The translations under genes were made by a program, and so were the position numbers. Source: Hippopus hippopus (taxonomy: Eukaryota; Mollusca; Bivalvia; Cardiida; Cardiidae). From it: 64,000 bases of DNA. The notes beneath the pieces were generated by a model that saw only the letters and a list, made by a program, of their open reading frames with translations, ran no database searches and had not been told where the DNA came from. The stretch lies in contig OX328113.1 of the NCBI GenBank assembly GCA_946811185.2, forward strand, positions 5,704,001 to 5,768,000. Reading direction: 5' to 3'. This document shows, in pieces, positions 1 through 11,740 of the stretch (its first letter is position 1; each line of letters begins with the position of its first letter).

Positions 1-10
1 GGGGGGGGGG
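1..10 (+). repeat. poly(G) at window start
   Basis: Ten G residues; likely the edge of one of the poly(T)-poly(G) tracts seen elsewhere. Confidence 0.8.
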
Positions 11-82
11 CTTTCTGTCAGGTCATATGTGTAATAACCTCACAGCTTTCAAGGTCGATGTTAAGTGACAGGCTTATCCGGA

Positions 83-165
83 TTAACCCTTACGCTGCTA
101 AGCTCGACTGACTGACTTTTTGCGGACAGCGTAGATCAAGATCAGACTGCACAGAATGTATGGAT
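83..165 (-). repeat. PalB, truncated at the palindrome
   Basis: Begins TTAACCCTTACGCTGCTAAG and stops after AGATCAGACTGCACAGAATG, where PalC sequence takes over. Confidence 0.65.
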
Positions 166-358
166 CCATAAAATTTATTTTGTTATACAAGTCGACAGAA
201 TTGTGAGGTAGACTGGTCCTTTGACAAATAGAAAAGTGACCATCAGCAAAAAAAAAAAAAGTTAAGACCCAGGTTAGCCTGCGCGGATTGTGCAGGCTGA
301 CCTGGGTCGATACTTTTTGCAGATTCATTAAAGCTCCTTTTCGCAGAGCATGGCTCGT
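158..358 (-). repeat. PalC, 5' truncated
   Basis: TATGGATCCATAAAATTTAT to GCAGAGCATGGCTCG with palindrome at about 267-318 (GACCCAGGTTAGCCTGCGCG/GTGCAGGCTGACCTGGGTC). Confidence 0.65.
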
Positions 359-524
359 GTTACGATTTAATGCACTTTTTATTGACCGGTTCACTGTTTT
401 CACGACGAATGTATAGTGACAAGAATTAGTACAACAGGTACCATGTGGACTTTTCAAGTAACTTTTTTTTTTCTTCCTCTTCTTTTTTTTTTATCAAAAC
501 AATTAGTCAATTAATAAATTGATC

Positions 525-806
525 GTAGGAGCTTAAGTCTATAATTATTAAAATTAAAAGATATTTGTGAGATAGTCTTTCTCTCTATTAGAGTATTCAA
601 CCAGAATTTGGCCCCTTTTTTTTGGGGGGGGGGGGATGTCGTTAAGAAATATTAATTAATTGAAAGAGTTGAAAAAGTTCCAGTCTATAATTATTAAAAC
701 TGAACAATAATTTTGAGAGATAGTCTTTCTATTTTTTAGAGTATTCAACCAGATTTTGGCCTTTTTGGGGGGAGGGGGGGGAGGGGTTTTTCGTTAAGAA
801 AAATCA
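525..806 (+). repeat. tandem duplication of about 147 bp carrying poly(T)-poly(G) tracts
   Basis: CTATAATTATTAAAATTAAA ... GTATTCAACCAGAATTTGG ... TTTTGGGGGGG ... GTCGTTAAGAA occurs twice (535-650 and 682-800). The homopolymer tracts differ in length between units. Confidence 0.7.
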
Positions 807-896
807 TAAGGACTTCTCTGTCTACCCGAAGTTTGAGGGGGGGTGCAGAAAAAATGTCTTCAAAATCTGATTTAATGGCCCTTTAAATCCAAATAC

Positions 897-1140
897 ATGA
901 GCCATGCTCTGTGAAAAGGGGGTTTAATGAATCTTAATGAAAAGGCTGACGTGGTTCGAGATCTTTTGTTATTGGTTAATTTTCTGTTTGTCGAAGGACC
1001 AGTGTACCACATGATTCAAACAGTTGTTATATAACATGGATTTTATGGATTTATAACTATGTGATGACTTGCTTGGTATCATGCATAACGGAGAATCGGA
1101 GTTGCATTAAGTGCCTTTTTTCCACAGCATGTCTCAACAT
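897..1140 (+). repeat. PalC with core palindrome half lost
   Basis: ATGAGCCATGCTCTGTGAAA to CACAGCATGTCTCAACAT. Only the right palindrome arm remnant (GGCTGACGTGGTTCGAG) remains. Confidence 0.65.
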
Positions 1141-1357
1141 GTATTTACAAGAATTTCAATTCTCGTAAGTATGACAAATGGTTCAAATCTCTCCCTGAAA
1201 AGACAGCCATCGTTAAAATAGATTTCATCTACTGACGGCCATTTTTGTCTTGTATGAAACTGCTCCTTAAATCATTCCGACAACAGGAGAAATTGCTCAC
1301 AACGGACATTTCTGTCCTTTTGCCATAATCTTTTCACATATGTTAATGTGTTCAACC

Positions 1358-1588
1358 TTAATCCTTAGGATGCTTAGCGCAACTCACTGCCCTTTCACGG
1401 ACAGTGTACATCAAGATCAGACTGCACAGAACGTGCAGTCTGATCTTGGATCTACACTGTCCGATAAGAACATTTATTTATTTATTTATTTATTTTTTAC
1501 AGAAAATTACCTTTAAAAAAGCAAAATTTGGGTTTTCATCATCGGCTTAAAAGTTTCTTTTCACTTATTTTTGCAGGATAAACGTTAA
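1358..1588 (-). repeat. PalB, full length, TTAA at both ends
   Basis: TTAATCCTTAGGATGCTTAG to GCAGGATAAACGTTAA. The palindrome AGATCAGACTGCACAGAACG/TGCAGTCTGATCT is intact; the internal T/G tract is here (ATTT)n. Confidence 0.75.
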
Positions 1589-1800
1589 TCTACGTTAATT
1601 ACCCATTTCCTTGAAAAGGGGAAATGTTTCCAAAGTAGACGAGTACAATTTTGTGGACAAGTACATTTTCACAAGGAAATACGTAAAAAATGGTGTGATT
1701 TCTCAAAGCTAAAAATTGACTAGAGGAATTTTAATTTCGTAATTATGGCAAATTATTCATCCACAAGTATAATATACAGCACATAATGCACAGTTAATAC

Positions 1801-2010
1801 TTAACCTGTTAAATAAATGAAATGAAACTTTCAATTCGATAATAAAAAACCCAAATGTTGTAAAATTCAAAACGTAGCTTTTGGGTGAAAAATATCACTG
1901 TAACGGACAGCGAAGATTCAAGATCAGACTGCACGTTCTGTGCAGTCTTATCTTGAATCTACACTGTCGGCAAAAGGTCCTTGAGTCGCGCTTAGCAGCC
2001 TAAGGGTTGA
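1801..2010 (+). repeat. PalB, full length
   Basis: TTAACCTGTTAAATAAATGA to AGCAGCCTAAGGGTTGA. Inverted relative to the copy at 1358, 212 bp away. Confidence 0.75.
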
Positions 2011-2213
2011 ATTATTTTTAGATCGAAAAATCCAAGGACGAAACGGCTTATTCGTATGCAAATTAGAACCGTCCTATATACACCCGTCATGTTCACGAAG
2101 TCACTGGGTCAGTTCGGCAGCGAACTGTAGACTGTAGACGCTGACGAACAAATTTGGAATCCTGACAAATTTCGGTATGAGTAAACTTGCTTTATTCTTA
2201 GTCCGATAAATGA

Positions 2214-2560
2214 TCAACCTTTTACCACACAATTCCGAATTTAATGAAACTGACGAGGAAGGCTTTTAAAAATATAGTGGGAAAAGGAAAAAATGCTGGT
2301 AACCTAACTAGCATTTTCTCCTCTTTCCTTTGTACAATGTTTTACCACACAATCCCGAGTTTATAAGGACTTTGACGAGGAAGGCTTTTAAAAACATAGT
2401 GGGACAAGCAGAAATTGCTGGTAACCAGCATTTTCTCCTATTCCAGATATGTTTTCTACCCTTTCTAAGACAAATTACATAATTTTATCCACATTTTATT
2501 TATCGATTGCAAATGCTTTCAATGCAGAATATAGAATTTTGTCGTCTGGTAAAGAATCAG
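2214..2560 (+). repeat. two PalA in tandem, first cut off after its palindrome
   Basis: 2214-2338 ends in TACAATG right after the palindrome and restarts at TTTTACCACACAATCCCG (2339-2560). The first palindrome has an insertion at its centre. Confidence 0.75.
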
Positions 2561-2750
2561 CTCTTTACCAGACATCAAAATCATGTGTTTAGTGTATATT
2601 GCAAGCACTTGCAGACGAAAAAGTGTATGATGACTCTAATCATGATATATGTCCTAGAAACTTCGAAATGGCTGGGAAAAAATGTCAAATAGTAAAGAAA
2701 GTGCTCGTAACCAGCATTGTCGTCTTTTCCAAGAATGCCGTCTTTATCTG
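2561..2750 (-). repeat. PalA, strongly diverged
   Basis: CTCTTTACCAGACATCAAAA, CTTGCAGACGAAAAAGTGTA and CTCGTAACCAGCATTGTCGT preserve family landmarks; left palindrome arm is gone. Confidence 0.45.
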
Positions 2751-2961
2751 GATCTTACAAACATAGGACGTGAAGGGCTTTAGGGTGACCTTGCCACCAG
2801 TGTTTCTCAGGATCAGACTCTAGTGAACTTACGTTTTAATTTTGTATACATATTACGACAAATTGTTGGATAAACAGACAGAAATCCGCCTATAAGTTGC
2901 AAAACATTGAAATTTTCCAACGAACATTAATATTTATTTAATTCAGGTTTTTTTTACTGTA

Positions 2962-3192
2962 TTGTATCAAACGACAAAAATAGAGGCCTGTCCATATTAA
3001 AAGGATTCGCAGACAACAAATAAAATGTAATTCAAATAAGGAAAATTATTATTAAAAAGAGTAGAAAACATTGTGGAAAAGGGAGAAAATGCTGGTTACC
3101 AGCATTTTCTCCTTTTCCCACGAAGTTTTCTAAAGCTTTCTCCGGCAGTCGATAAAATCGTTAAAACTAGGGACTGTGTTGTAAAGGGTTAG
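2962..3192 (-). repeat. PalA, full length
   Basis: From TTGTATCAAACGACAAAAAT to TTGTAAAGGGTTAG, palindrome at about 3066-3132 well preserved. Confidence 0.75.
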
Positions 3193-3324
3193 GTAATTGA
3201 TCTTTGGGTTTTATCGGAACGATATATCTTTCGGTCCGCAACTAATGTTTATAATGATATTTTGACAACTAAAGTATTTATCACGCTCTACGGAAGTGAC
3301 CCGAGCCTTGCAATTCTTTTTTTT

Positions 3325-3520
3325 TTCTTACAAGTCGAAAATATTTTTTTAATTGTCCATATCGAAAGTATTTTGCAGAAGACAAATTTAAATGTTGTTC
3401 CAGTGACAATTGAAAAGTTAGAAAACATTGTGTGAATAGGAGAAAATGCTGATTACCAGCATTTTCTCCTTTTCTCACGATGCTTGCAAAAGCATTCTTC
3501 TTCAGCGTAGAAAATTGCAG
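3325..3520 (-). repeat. PalA, right end lost
   Basis: CTTACAAGTCGAAAATATTT, GTATTTTGCAGAAGACAAAT, palindrome with GTGTGAATAGGAGAAAATGC. Confidence 0.7.
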
Positions 3521-3592
3521 CTATAGTTCTGTTTAGAGTTGAATTTTCTGCTAGCTTTTCCCCAAAGCGATGAATATTCTTGTCTAAATTCA

Positions 3593-3735
3593 ATAACCTC
3601 TATTATATTTTAGTATTCATTAGCCTATATTATAATTTAGTATATATTAACCTCTATTATATTTTTAGTCTGTTATATTTTAGTATTTAATAACCTCTAT
3701 TATATTTTAAGAGTTATTTTATCTTGTTATATTTT
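3593..3735 (+). repeat. AT-rich short tandem repeats
   Basis: Variants of AATAACCTCTATTATATTTT and AGTATT recur about five times. Confidence 0.6.
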
Positions 3736-4287
3736 CTCTAATGATTCTTCCCGCAAACCTGTACTTTCAAGTACTTTGAGTTTGACAGAATAATCTTCAA
3801 GGATTAGTGAAAATCAAGTCCGTACTTTGCAAGACGTACATTTGTACTTTAGGAAACGCATATACAAAATACCACAAAAAAAAATATTCTTTTAACTGTG
3901 GATAAGTTATTAAGTATTGACTTGCTTTATAGCAAAATATTTTCCCCAAGTTGGGCACTATGTTGAAAACGTGAATGCCTCCACTTACACCGAGCAACGT
4001 AGAAGCCCGGATTCGAAATTTAAAAAAAGAAACTCAGGTAAATTAGCTCTTTGTTGCCATTACAAAAATGGATGTAAACATCAACTTGGTGGGGGAGGTA
4101 CACTTGATTGACGTGTTAGAAATAAATAAATCTATAGGATATACATTGTTGACAATTTAAACACTCCGAAATCGGAACGGCTAATTTTGAATCAAAACTT
4201 TCCAAATACTTTTGGTATGGTAGATTTGTAGAGACATCAGTCCCCATCTCGTCTCCAAAATTGCGGGGATGCAAAGCCAGAGGTCGT

Positions 4288-4420
4288 ATGTGAGATTTTC
4301 TAAATTTGAAAGTAACACAACTTCTGATTGGCTACACCAAATGGTTATGCCAATCAGAAGTTGTGTTACTTTCAAATTTAGAAAATTCTGGAGAATAAGA
4401 CTAAGAATATTCTTAAGAAA
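4288..4420. repeat. PalF palindrome
   Basis: ATTTTCTAAATTTGAAAGTA continuing through ACACAACTTCTGATTGGC is followed after about 16 bp by its reverse complement (GCCAATCAGAAGTTGTGTTA ...), arms about 40 bp, nearly perfect. Flanked by AAGACTAAGAATATTCTTAA as in other copies. Confidence 0.8.
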
Positions 4421-5124
4421 TACGGACTCTGATTTAGGTACCACTATAGATGGAAACGGTGTTTTAAAAATCCTGACTCAGAGTAGCATCTCAAATCCAT
4501 ACGCGCATTGTGTGTTTTAACAATCCTGACCTCAAGGTCTTAATTCTGAAAACACGTTTTCGCCCGTCCATAGAAGGAAAACGTGTTTTAAAAATCCTGA
4601 CCTCAGGGTAGCAGCATCAGTCCATAGAAGGAACTCTCGTTTCAAGAAACCTGAGGTCGGGGGCGTTTTCACCAGTCATTCTAAATTCAATTCTGTCTAC
4701 GACAAGCTGAGGCTAGTCTTGGAAGGTAAGCATAAAAGACTATTTAGAATTATAACATTAGGCAAACAAATTTCTCGGCTGTATTACCTAGAGTGATATT
4801 CATATAGGCCATACATATCCTAAAAGGAAATTTTTATTTCATGTTTTTTGGTAATTTATCGGGTAATAATGGTGGATTATAAGGTGGGATGATTTATGGT
4901 TACGACCGGTGAAATTAACCGATAATATTTCCGTGACTCTTCAAATGAAGGCGGAAACAGTTGTTCCCGCGCAATAGTTACCTATGTAAACAGTGCGCGC
5001 CCATATAACCAAACGGAAATATGACGTAATTTAAGACCATTTACGCTACAATTCTCGCGCTTTACGTAATATTGTAATGCGTTGAACTGTGAGGGGAGGG
5101 TGCGCAACTGGGAATTACTGAAAA

Positions 5125-5580
5125 CTACGGAATACCATTGGGTCCATCTTCTATGAATTTGTTGATTTTAAACGCGATTCTCGATAGTACGATGGTGATA
5201 ACGCAATAGTCCGATGACGGTAACGCGATAGTACGATGATAACGCGATAGTACGATGGTGATAACGCCATAGTACGATGATGATAGTATACCGTTAGGGC
5301 CATCGCCTATGAATTCGTTGATTTTAAACGCGATGCTCAGTAGTACGATGGTGATAAGGCGATAGTACGATGATGATAACGCGATGATAACGCGATAGTA
5401 CGATGACGATAAAGCAATAGTACGATGATGAAAACACGATATTATATCACACGATCATCATAGTACTATCGCGTTATTACCATCGTAGTATCGAGATTTC
5501 GCGTTTTCACCATCGTACTATCGAGCATCGCGTTTAAAATCAACAAATTCATAGGCGATGGCCCTAATGGTATTCCGTAG
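5125..5580. mobile_element. foldback element with internal minisatellite
   Basis: Terminal inverted repeats of about 80 bp: CTACGGAATACCATTGGGTC ... TTGATTTTAAACGCGATTCT on the left and its reverse complement ending CCATCGCC... GGTATTCCGTAG on the right, with AAAA on both flanks as a possible target duplication. Between them are many GATAGTACGATGRTGATAAC units, and a third partial copy of the end (GGGCCATCGCCTATGAATTC) at about 5296. Confidence 0.75.
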
Positions 5581-5652
5581 AAAACAGCTTTACTGGATTT
5601 TGATGAAAGTCCCTACAAAAAAAGGATTAGAAGCATGAAATAAATAGGTTTT

Positions 5653-5803
5653 TTTTTTTTTCAGTGAAAGATCGAAATTTATTTCATCGAGTGAACATCA
5701 TTGATAACATTTTCACGAGTGGCTGGCTGTGTGTCACTCGTGAAAATATTTTCGATGATGTTCACTCGACGAAATAAATTTCGATCTTTCGCCGAAAAAA
5801 AAA
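5653..5803. repeat. long hairpin, about 65 bp arms
   Basis: TTTTTCAGTGAAAGATCGAA ... ATTTTCACGAGTG and, after a 13 bp loop, CACTCGTGAAAATATTTTCG ... CGATCTTTCGCCGAAAAA. A few mismatches only. A family cannot be assigned. Confidence 0.8.
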
Positions 5804-6467
5804 AATATCCTCTACTTCTCTCAAAATCGTACGACTCCCTCAAAAAATACCCATATCACAGTTCTCAGTCGAAATTGTTCTAAATACAAGTCAGTTTATA
5901 AACAGTTTATTTTAATTTTCGAGAATAATTTATTTATTTTGATTGAAGTTTTCGCTGACAGATTGACAAATTAAGATAACTTTACTGTATTTTTTTGTGG
6001 CCAGACGATTTCTCATAGGCGCCACCATGTTTAAGATCGTTCGATTAATAGTAGTTTCGGTGGAAACTCCCTTGATATGTAAGAGGCTAGATGTAGTTAC
6101 GGAATCGACAGAGTTGTGACGAGTAGAATCATAGGAGAATATGGATCTAATACCAGCCATTTGATTGGCTTAGACGTTGTCTCTCAGTCAATCAGATGAC
6201 ACGTTCTCTCTCAGCCGATCACATAGCTCGACTTTAAATTTAGGACTACAACAGTAATAAATTACAGGAAATATCTTTGAACACGACACCAAGGCCTTTC
6301 TCGACAAATTACATTTTCTTGTAAATCAATATCATAAGTTTTGTCGACCAATGCATGCACACGCATTCTATTTGTCAATGTTGACATAGTACTTGAGTGA
6401 GCATGCATCATGCAAGTTTGTTTACTATGGTCCTTTTTTTAATATCTTGTTTAATCTTATTCCTTCA

Positions 6468-6690
6468 CAGGGGTCCTGAGTGGCAAAGTATGGGACTCGT
6501 GACCGGGAGCTTCACCGAATCCACTAGTCTTTTTCGTGGGAGTGTCCTTGGGCAAGACACTTCAGAGCCTCCGCCTAGTAATGGTAAAACCCAGGAAACA
6601 CATGAATATGTGAGCTGGCTCCGTGATATGACTGAAATAATGTTAAAAGCGGTGTAAAACATCAATTATTCAATCAGTCAATCAACTTAA
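6468..6690 (+). mobile_element. S2 SINE
   Basis: Head GGGTCCTGAGTGGCAAAGTA with GTGACCGGGAGCTTC, body GTGTCCTTGGGCAAGACACT and CCTAGTAATGG, then the tail TATGACTGAAATAATGTTAA ... CAATCAGTCAATCAAC, the same tail type as S1. PalA begins at the end of its tail. Confidence 0.7.
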
Positions 6691-6916
6691 CCCTTTACAA
6701 AACAATCCGGATTTTTAACGACCCTGAAAAACCAATCCTTGGAAAACATCATTGGAAAAGGAGAAAATGCTGGTAGCCAGCATTTTCTCCTTTTTCAATG
6801 AAGTTTTTTTTTCCCCATGTAAAGCTAAATCTCATCATTGACTCACATTTACCTTGTCGTCTGCAAATGCTTTCAATTTGGACTTGTCTAAAAATTGTCG
6901 TTTGGTAGAAAGTTAA
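6687..6916 (+). repeat. PalA, full length, TTAA to TTAA
   Basis: TTAACCCTTTACAAAACAAT to TGGTAGAAAGTTAA. It starts at the end of an S2 SINE tail (ATCAACTTAA). Confidence 0.8.
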
Positions 6917-8409
6917 AGAGCTAAGAACGCGGGCGTTTTTGTAGAAAATGTAGATCATGGTTACACAGCTTTTTGCGCTGCATGACAAAATCTGATATCA
7001 ATTTTCCTGCGCATCTCAAAACAAATGTATACAAGCCTAAGGGAAGTTATTTCACCATAATATTTCGTATACCTTACACACGTTTGGGATTCAATTTTGG
7101 AACGGCGTAGGAGCTTTGATATCAGTCGTAATTTGTGAAATACATGTAATTTAATTTGCCCGTTGTCCTGGAAATACACTTTGACAAAGTAAAGAATCAA
7201 TCTCATTTAGAATTTTGTAACTTTGGCATACTTATAACCATTTAAGATCTACACGTTTACGAATAATGCTATCTTTCAGACTTGTTTCATGAAATTATCT
7301 CGAGCATCAAATTACGTCAAATCCTATATGGAACAGAGCTATGGGGTACAAAGCAGAAATTTAACAGGTTTGTCTGTTTCTGGGTGGTACATAAAACCTT
7401 TTACAGCAATGAAAACGTTGTGGTCAGGTTGGCAAGTAAACAGTAAATACTCTATATACTCGAATATACGACGCTTTTCTCCCCTTATTGGTTTTTTTTT
7501 GTAACTTGAGCTAAAGGTGCGACTTACAGGTGAGGCCGTCTTATAGTCGAGTATACATGTACGGTTCCTTTTGATAACAGCGCTTGTTCATAGGACCAAT
7601 CATATGAAATCTTGGAAACGACTAGATGTATTAAGTAAATATGTATAAATATTGTTTGTCAAAGCTGACAGCTATATGACAATGTTTTTAGGGACATGTG
7701 GCGGCTTCCTGACAAAAGAAATGTACCTCACAATCACATGTAAACACATGTACATCCGAATGTTGCAATTTCGAGGTTATTCGATTACTAATAGGATGTT
7801 TTAAATTCATTACCGTGGCTGCCAATTTTTGTGCAGTATGATATTGGTCTACCCTCATTAAGTTACAAGAATTTTTTGTACTCAATATTCTGAAAATTTT
7901 GAATAGTATAATATGGATTCTTTTCTTTGCGAGCTAGCATGTAATTATTCGATAACTTTGCGATCAATTTGTCTCTATTTAAATACAATTAACAAATGAT
8001 GGGTGTCAAATAAAACTTGAGCAAATATGAATTATAAAACTGCAAACATTTTTCATTTTGACTGTTTTGTATGACGTGAATTGGTCCTATTATGTCAATC
8101 GAACACTCTTTTTTTTAACTTTACACTTTAATCCTTTTCCAGACAAAAAGTATCTAGACTTGTCCGAAATGAAATCATTTCCTAGCGACGAATGCATTTT
8201 TTACATACATGTACAACAATCGTACCAAGATTTTCACGTCCCATTGTTGTTTTTGTTGTCGCTGCTGATGTCAGGAGACTGCAAATTTGGCTAAAAAAAT
8301 AAGTTCAAATATTCTAATTTGTTTTTCTTTATGTCTCTTTTCTTTTACCAAGTCCACATGACAGAAACTGCATTTCGCTATTTCATATCCTTTTCGACTT
8401 GTATGAAAT
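6917..8409. other. stretch with little recognisable content apart from the element at 7452
   Basis: No coding frame with recognisable features, SINE or Pal copy. AT-rich with scattered simple sequence. Confidence 0.4.
7452..7556. repeat. short inverted-end element, MITE-like
   Basis: TATACTCGAATATACGACGC on the left matches the reverse complement of CCGTCTTATAGTCGAGTATA on the right. Ends of this kind resemble some pogo/Tigger-related MITEs, from memory. Confidence 0.45.
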
Positions 8410-8712
8410 TAATTGATTGATTGATTAATGGTATGGTGTTTAATGCCGTTTTCATCATTATTTCATATTATATCGCGGCGGCCAGTGCACATATCCACGC
8501 TTTTCCGGAGTATCCGTGACCAGTAATTTGCATAGTATTCTTCCCAAGTCACTGGCTGCTTTCCCACATACCCATCGTAGAAAGCATGATCAGTGTTGAG
8601 AGAGGAATGATATACTGTCTTAATGCTTGTCATCGATCCTTGGCAAAGAAATTGGCCTAGCTGGGGATTCGAACCAGCGACTCTCGAAAAGTAGTGCATA
8701 GCTTAGTGGTTT
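8410..8712 (-). mobile_element. S1 SINE, reverse, near full length
   Basis: Read on minus: the head and B box (GGGGATTCGAACCAGCGACT on plus) lie at about 8660-8680, the body follows, and the tail ends at 8417 in ATTGATTGATTGATTAATGG. Confidence 0.72.
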
Positions 8713-8746
8713 CTAATGTAGAAAAAGACGAAACTTTTTTTTTCCT

Positions 8747-8780
8747 GTTGTTGTTGCTGCTGCTGCTGCTGTTGTTGTTT
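8747..8780 (+). repeat. (TTG/CTG)n microsatellite
   Basis: Interrupted trinucleotide run TTGTTGTTGCTGCTGCTGCT. Confidence 0.8.
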
Positions 8781-9126
8781 TAGGATAGGGGGATTCTGAT
8801 AAGGGAGATATTGCATGCAAAGTTAAATTGCAATGTATTTAAAGTTTGTTTCTTTTCTTTTTCAGCCGCCATGTCTATATGACAAACTTCTACCCACCGA
8901 CTTTCCTATATCCTTTGAGATCGTACGGAAAGTACAGACAACCTTAAGGGATGCCTAGCCCTTTAAAGGTTTCCTATTTTTAACAAATTAACAAATAAAG
9001 ATATGCGCTGCGATTTGCCGATTTCAAATATAAATTGGCATTTTTACGTTGTTATATACAGATCCGAAAATAAATTAAACCACTAAGGTAAATAAATGGG
9101 GAAATTTTGACAAATGGCCTGTAATA

Positions 9127-9364
9127 CGCGAAAAGGGACATTCGGACTTGTGCGTAAAGTGTCGTCCCGGATCAGCCTGCGCAGTCCGCGCAGGCTGATC
9201 CGAGACGACACTTTACAATTGTGTGTGATTTTCTGTTTCACGCAAATCTACTGTAGGACAAAATCTAATGTTTACGTAAAGTGCCTTCTCGGATCAGCCT
9301 GCGCGGACTGCGCAGGCTGATCCGAGACGACACTTTACGCAAATGTTCGAAAGCCCCTTTTCGC
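9127..9364. repeat. PalC-related element with two palindromes
   Basis: Ends CGCGAAAAGGGACAT and CCCCTTTTCGCATG are inverted. Inside, palindrome 1 (9154-9216) and palindrome 2 (9275-9339) each read GTAAAGTG...GGATCAGCCTGCGC and back. Palindrome 1 has loop AGTCC, palindrome 2 the inverse GGACT, so the two units are arranged as mirror images. Confidence 0.75.
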
Positions 9365-9397
9365 ATGTTGCAGGCCAAATAATACGCATATCTTCCT

Positions 9398-10049
9398 TTA
9401 AAATCCTTTACCACGCAATTCCAAAGTTTAACGAGGGGACAGGCTTGGACTTACATTATGGAATAAGGGGAAAATGCTGGAAAATCAGCATATTCTCCTT
9501 TTCCCACAATGCTTTTTACCCGTTCTAAAACTAATTCCATCATGATTATTATTTTGATCTTTGGTTATTTTGTCGTATGCAAATACTTTCAATTTGGACA
9601 AGCTCTACAATTCTATCGTGTAAAGATTTGAATCTATACCAGACGACAAAGTTGTAGACTAGTACAAATCGAAAACATTAGCAGACGAAAAATTCAACGT
9701 AACACAGTTAACGTAATTTTTCTTTGAAAAAGAAGAAAACATTGTAGGAAAAAGGAGAAAATGCCGGTCACCAGCATTTTCTTCTTTTCCCACGATGTTT
9801 TCAAAAGCCTTCCTCATCAGGGTAGTGAACCCTTTACCAAACGACAGAAATTTTGGACTTGTCCAAAGCATTTGCAGACGACAAATTAAATGTAGCTCAA
9901 AAGGGACAAGTTGTCTGAGAAAGGGTAGAAAACATTGTGGGTAAAGGAGAAAATGCTGGTTACCAGCATTTTCTCCTTTACCTACAATGTTTTCAAAAGC
10001 CTTCCGCTTCAGGTTCGTTAAAACACGGCATTGTGTGATGAAGGATTAA
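9398..10049. repeat. three PalA end to end (+, -, -)
   Basis: 9398-9632 (+), 9633-9828 (-) and 9829-10049 (-). The last has matching T/A changes in both arms (GGGTAAAGG/CCTTTACC). Confidence 0.8.
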
Positions 10050-10325
10050 ACACGATCACTCTCCGCTAATCGTTTTACGTGTATTTTAGAAGTAGATATG
10101 CACGACGCCAGACGGGTTTTTCTGGGCTTTATGAAAGATTACTGCCCGTCATCTTAAGTTATAACAAATTATTTATTTGGACCATTTTGGACCATTTGCG
10201 GGTTTAATATCTCTTTTTCATGATAAAGAAAAGACATATCTGTGATTAAAAATCATACAAAAAAAAAAACAGTTCTATTTATCATATAATATTAAATGTT
10301 TATTGCTCCAGGTTTCAATTTGTTC

Positions 10326-10637
10326 GACAAGCCCCTGTGGATCAGTCGGTATTGCACAGGACTTCAGTACAGGGGGTCGCTGGATCGATCCCCGGCTCGG
10401 TCAATTTCTTGTCGAAGATTGATGATAATCATTGCGACAGGATTCATTCCTCTCTCAAAACTGACCATAGTTTCGACGGTGGTTATATGGGAAAGCAACC
10501 ATTGCCTTGGAAAGAATATTGTGCGGAGTACTGGTAAAAGAAACTTCAGGAAAGCATGGATTGGTGCACTGGCCTCCGCGATATAACTGAAATAAAGTTG
10601 AAAATGGCGTTAAACACCAAATCAATCAACCAATCAT
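10326..10637 (+). mobile_element. S1 SINE, near full length
   Basis: B box CTGGATCGATCCCCGGCTC and full body to ATAACTGAAATAAAGTTGAA and an (ATCA)n tail. Head slightly diverged (CCCCTGTGGATCAGTCGG). Confidence 0.75.
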
Positions 10638-10870
10638 TTTTTTCACTCATTTTTACCGTATCTCTAGCATTTTTATTCTGATAGTCTGATAATGTGTTGC
10701 AGTACAATCTGTCAAAAATTCGGTGGCTGGCAGAAAAATGTACTGTAAAAATTAGATCAAACGTTGGCAACTTTAAATCTTGTTTCCTAAGACGTCATTT
10801 CTCTGCATTACACCGGCAACTAATATTTTGACGGATTGGACTTTATCACATAACCCCCTTGTTTATAGGG

Positions 10871-11006
10871 TTAATTCACGTTTTTGAGGTTGTTAACATT
10901 CGCAGAGGCCTGAAAAATGCTTTAACGCCCGAGTGCGAAGCACGAGGGTGTTAAAGTATTTTGAGGGCCTCTGCGAATGTTAACGACCGAAAAAAACGTG
11001 AATTAA
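10871..11006. repeat. 136 bp foldback bounded by TTAA
   Basis: TTAATTCACGTTTTTGAGGT plus TTAACATTCGCAGAGGCC is repeated inverted at the right end (GGCCTCTGCGAATGTTAACG ... CGTGAATTAA). Centre CGAGTGCGAAGCACGAGGGTG is also self-complementary. Confidence 0.75.
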
Positions 11007-11740
11007 TGTTATTATTGCATAAAGGAAAGGTATTTTAGCAATAATTTGCAAAGATATCAAATATATTTCCATAGAAATGCAAATAAGCGAACTTCAAATG
11101 TACTGTACGTAAATGGGTCAAAACCGGAAGTCGGCGAAGAAGTTTTTGTTACGACTAGTGAAGGGCCGTTAGTCCTGTATGCCAGTTTTGATTCTCTCGG
11201 TGTAAATTCACTTCTAATGATTTTTAATACAAATTGGACTTATTTGGGATAAACTTGCACACGTTTAGACGATTACAACTTGGACGAATCAGTGGATATG
11301 AATTTCTGTAACTGAAAGACGTCAGAGGAATCGATCTACATCAAGCTAGGGAATAACCGATCACGTTAAAAAGTGGGTGGGATGTAGCTGGTTTAGAGTA
11401 CATTTCACGAGTGATTTATTGTTCAGATCTCGATTAAACTGAGATCCTGTGCAAAATTTTGTTTGTGGTGTACTAATGTCATCAAAGACAAGCCATGAAA
11501 AGGATCTAATATGGTACAAGTTCCTACAGTTTGATGGTCGGAGTCTAGGGAAAATCTGACAAGAACAAACGTTGTTTACAAGGTAGGCCCGAATCGAGGA
11601 TATTGATAGTACAAAGCCAGGCGTTAACGGCACGTGAATTTACTGATTAATACACGTTTTCTCCCGTTAACGCCCGGTTTTTACCCGTTAATACATGCTT
11701 ATAACGGCCCGAAAAGGCACATTTTATGCAATAATACAGT
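11007..11740. other. no recognisable gene or repeat family
   Basis: The last 100 bp has several CCCGTTAAYRC motifs (11655-11710), a possible small repeat. Nothing else stands out. Confidence 0.35.
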
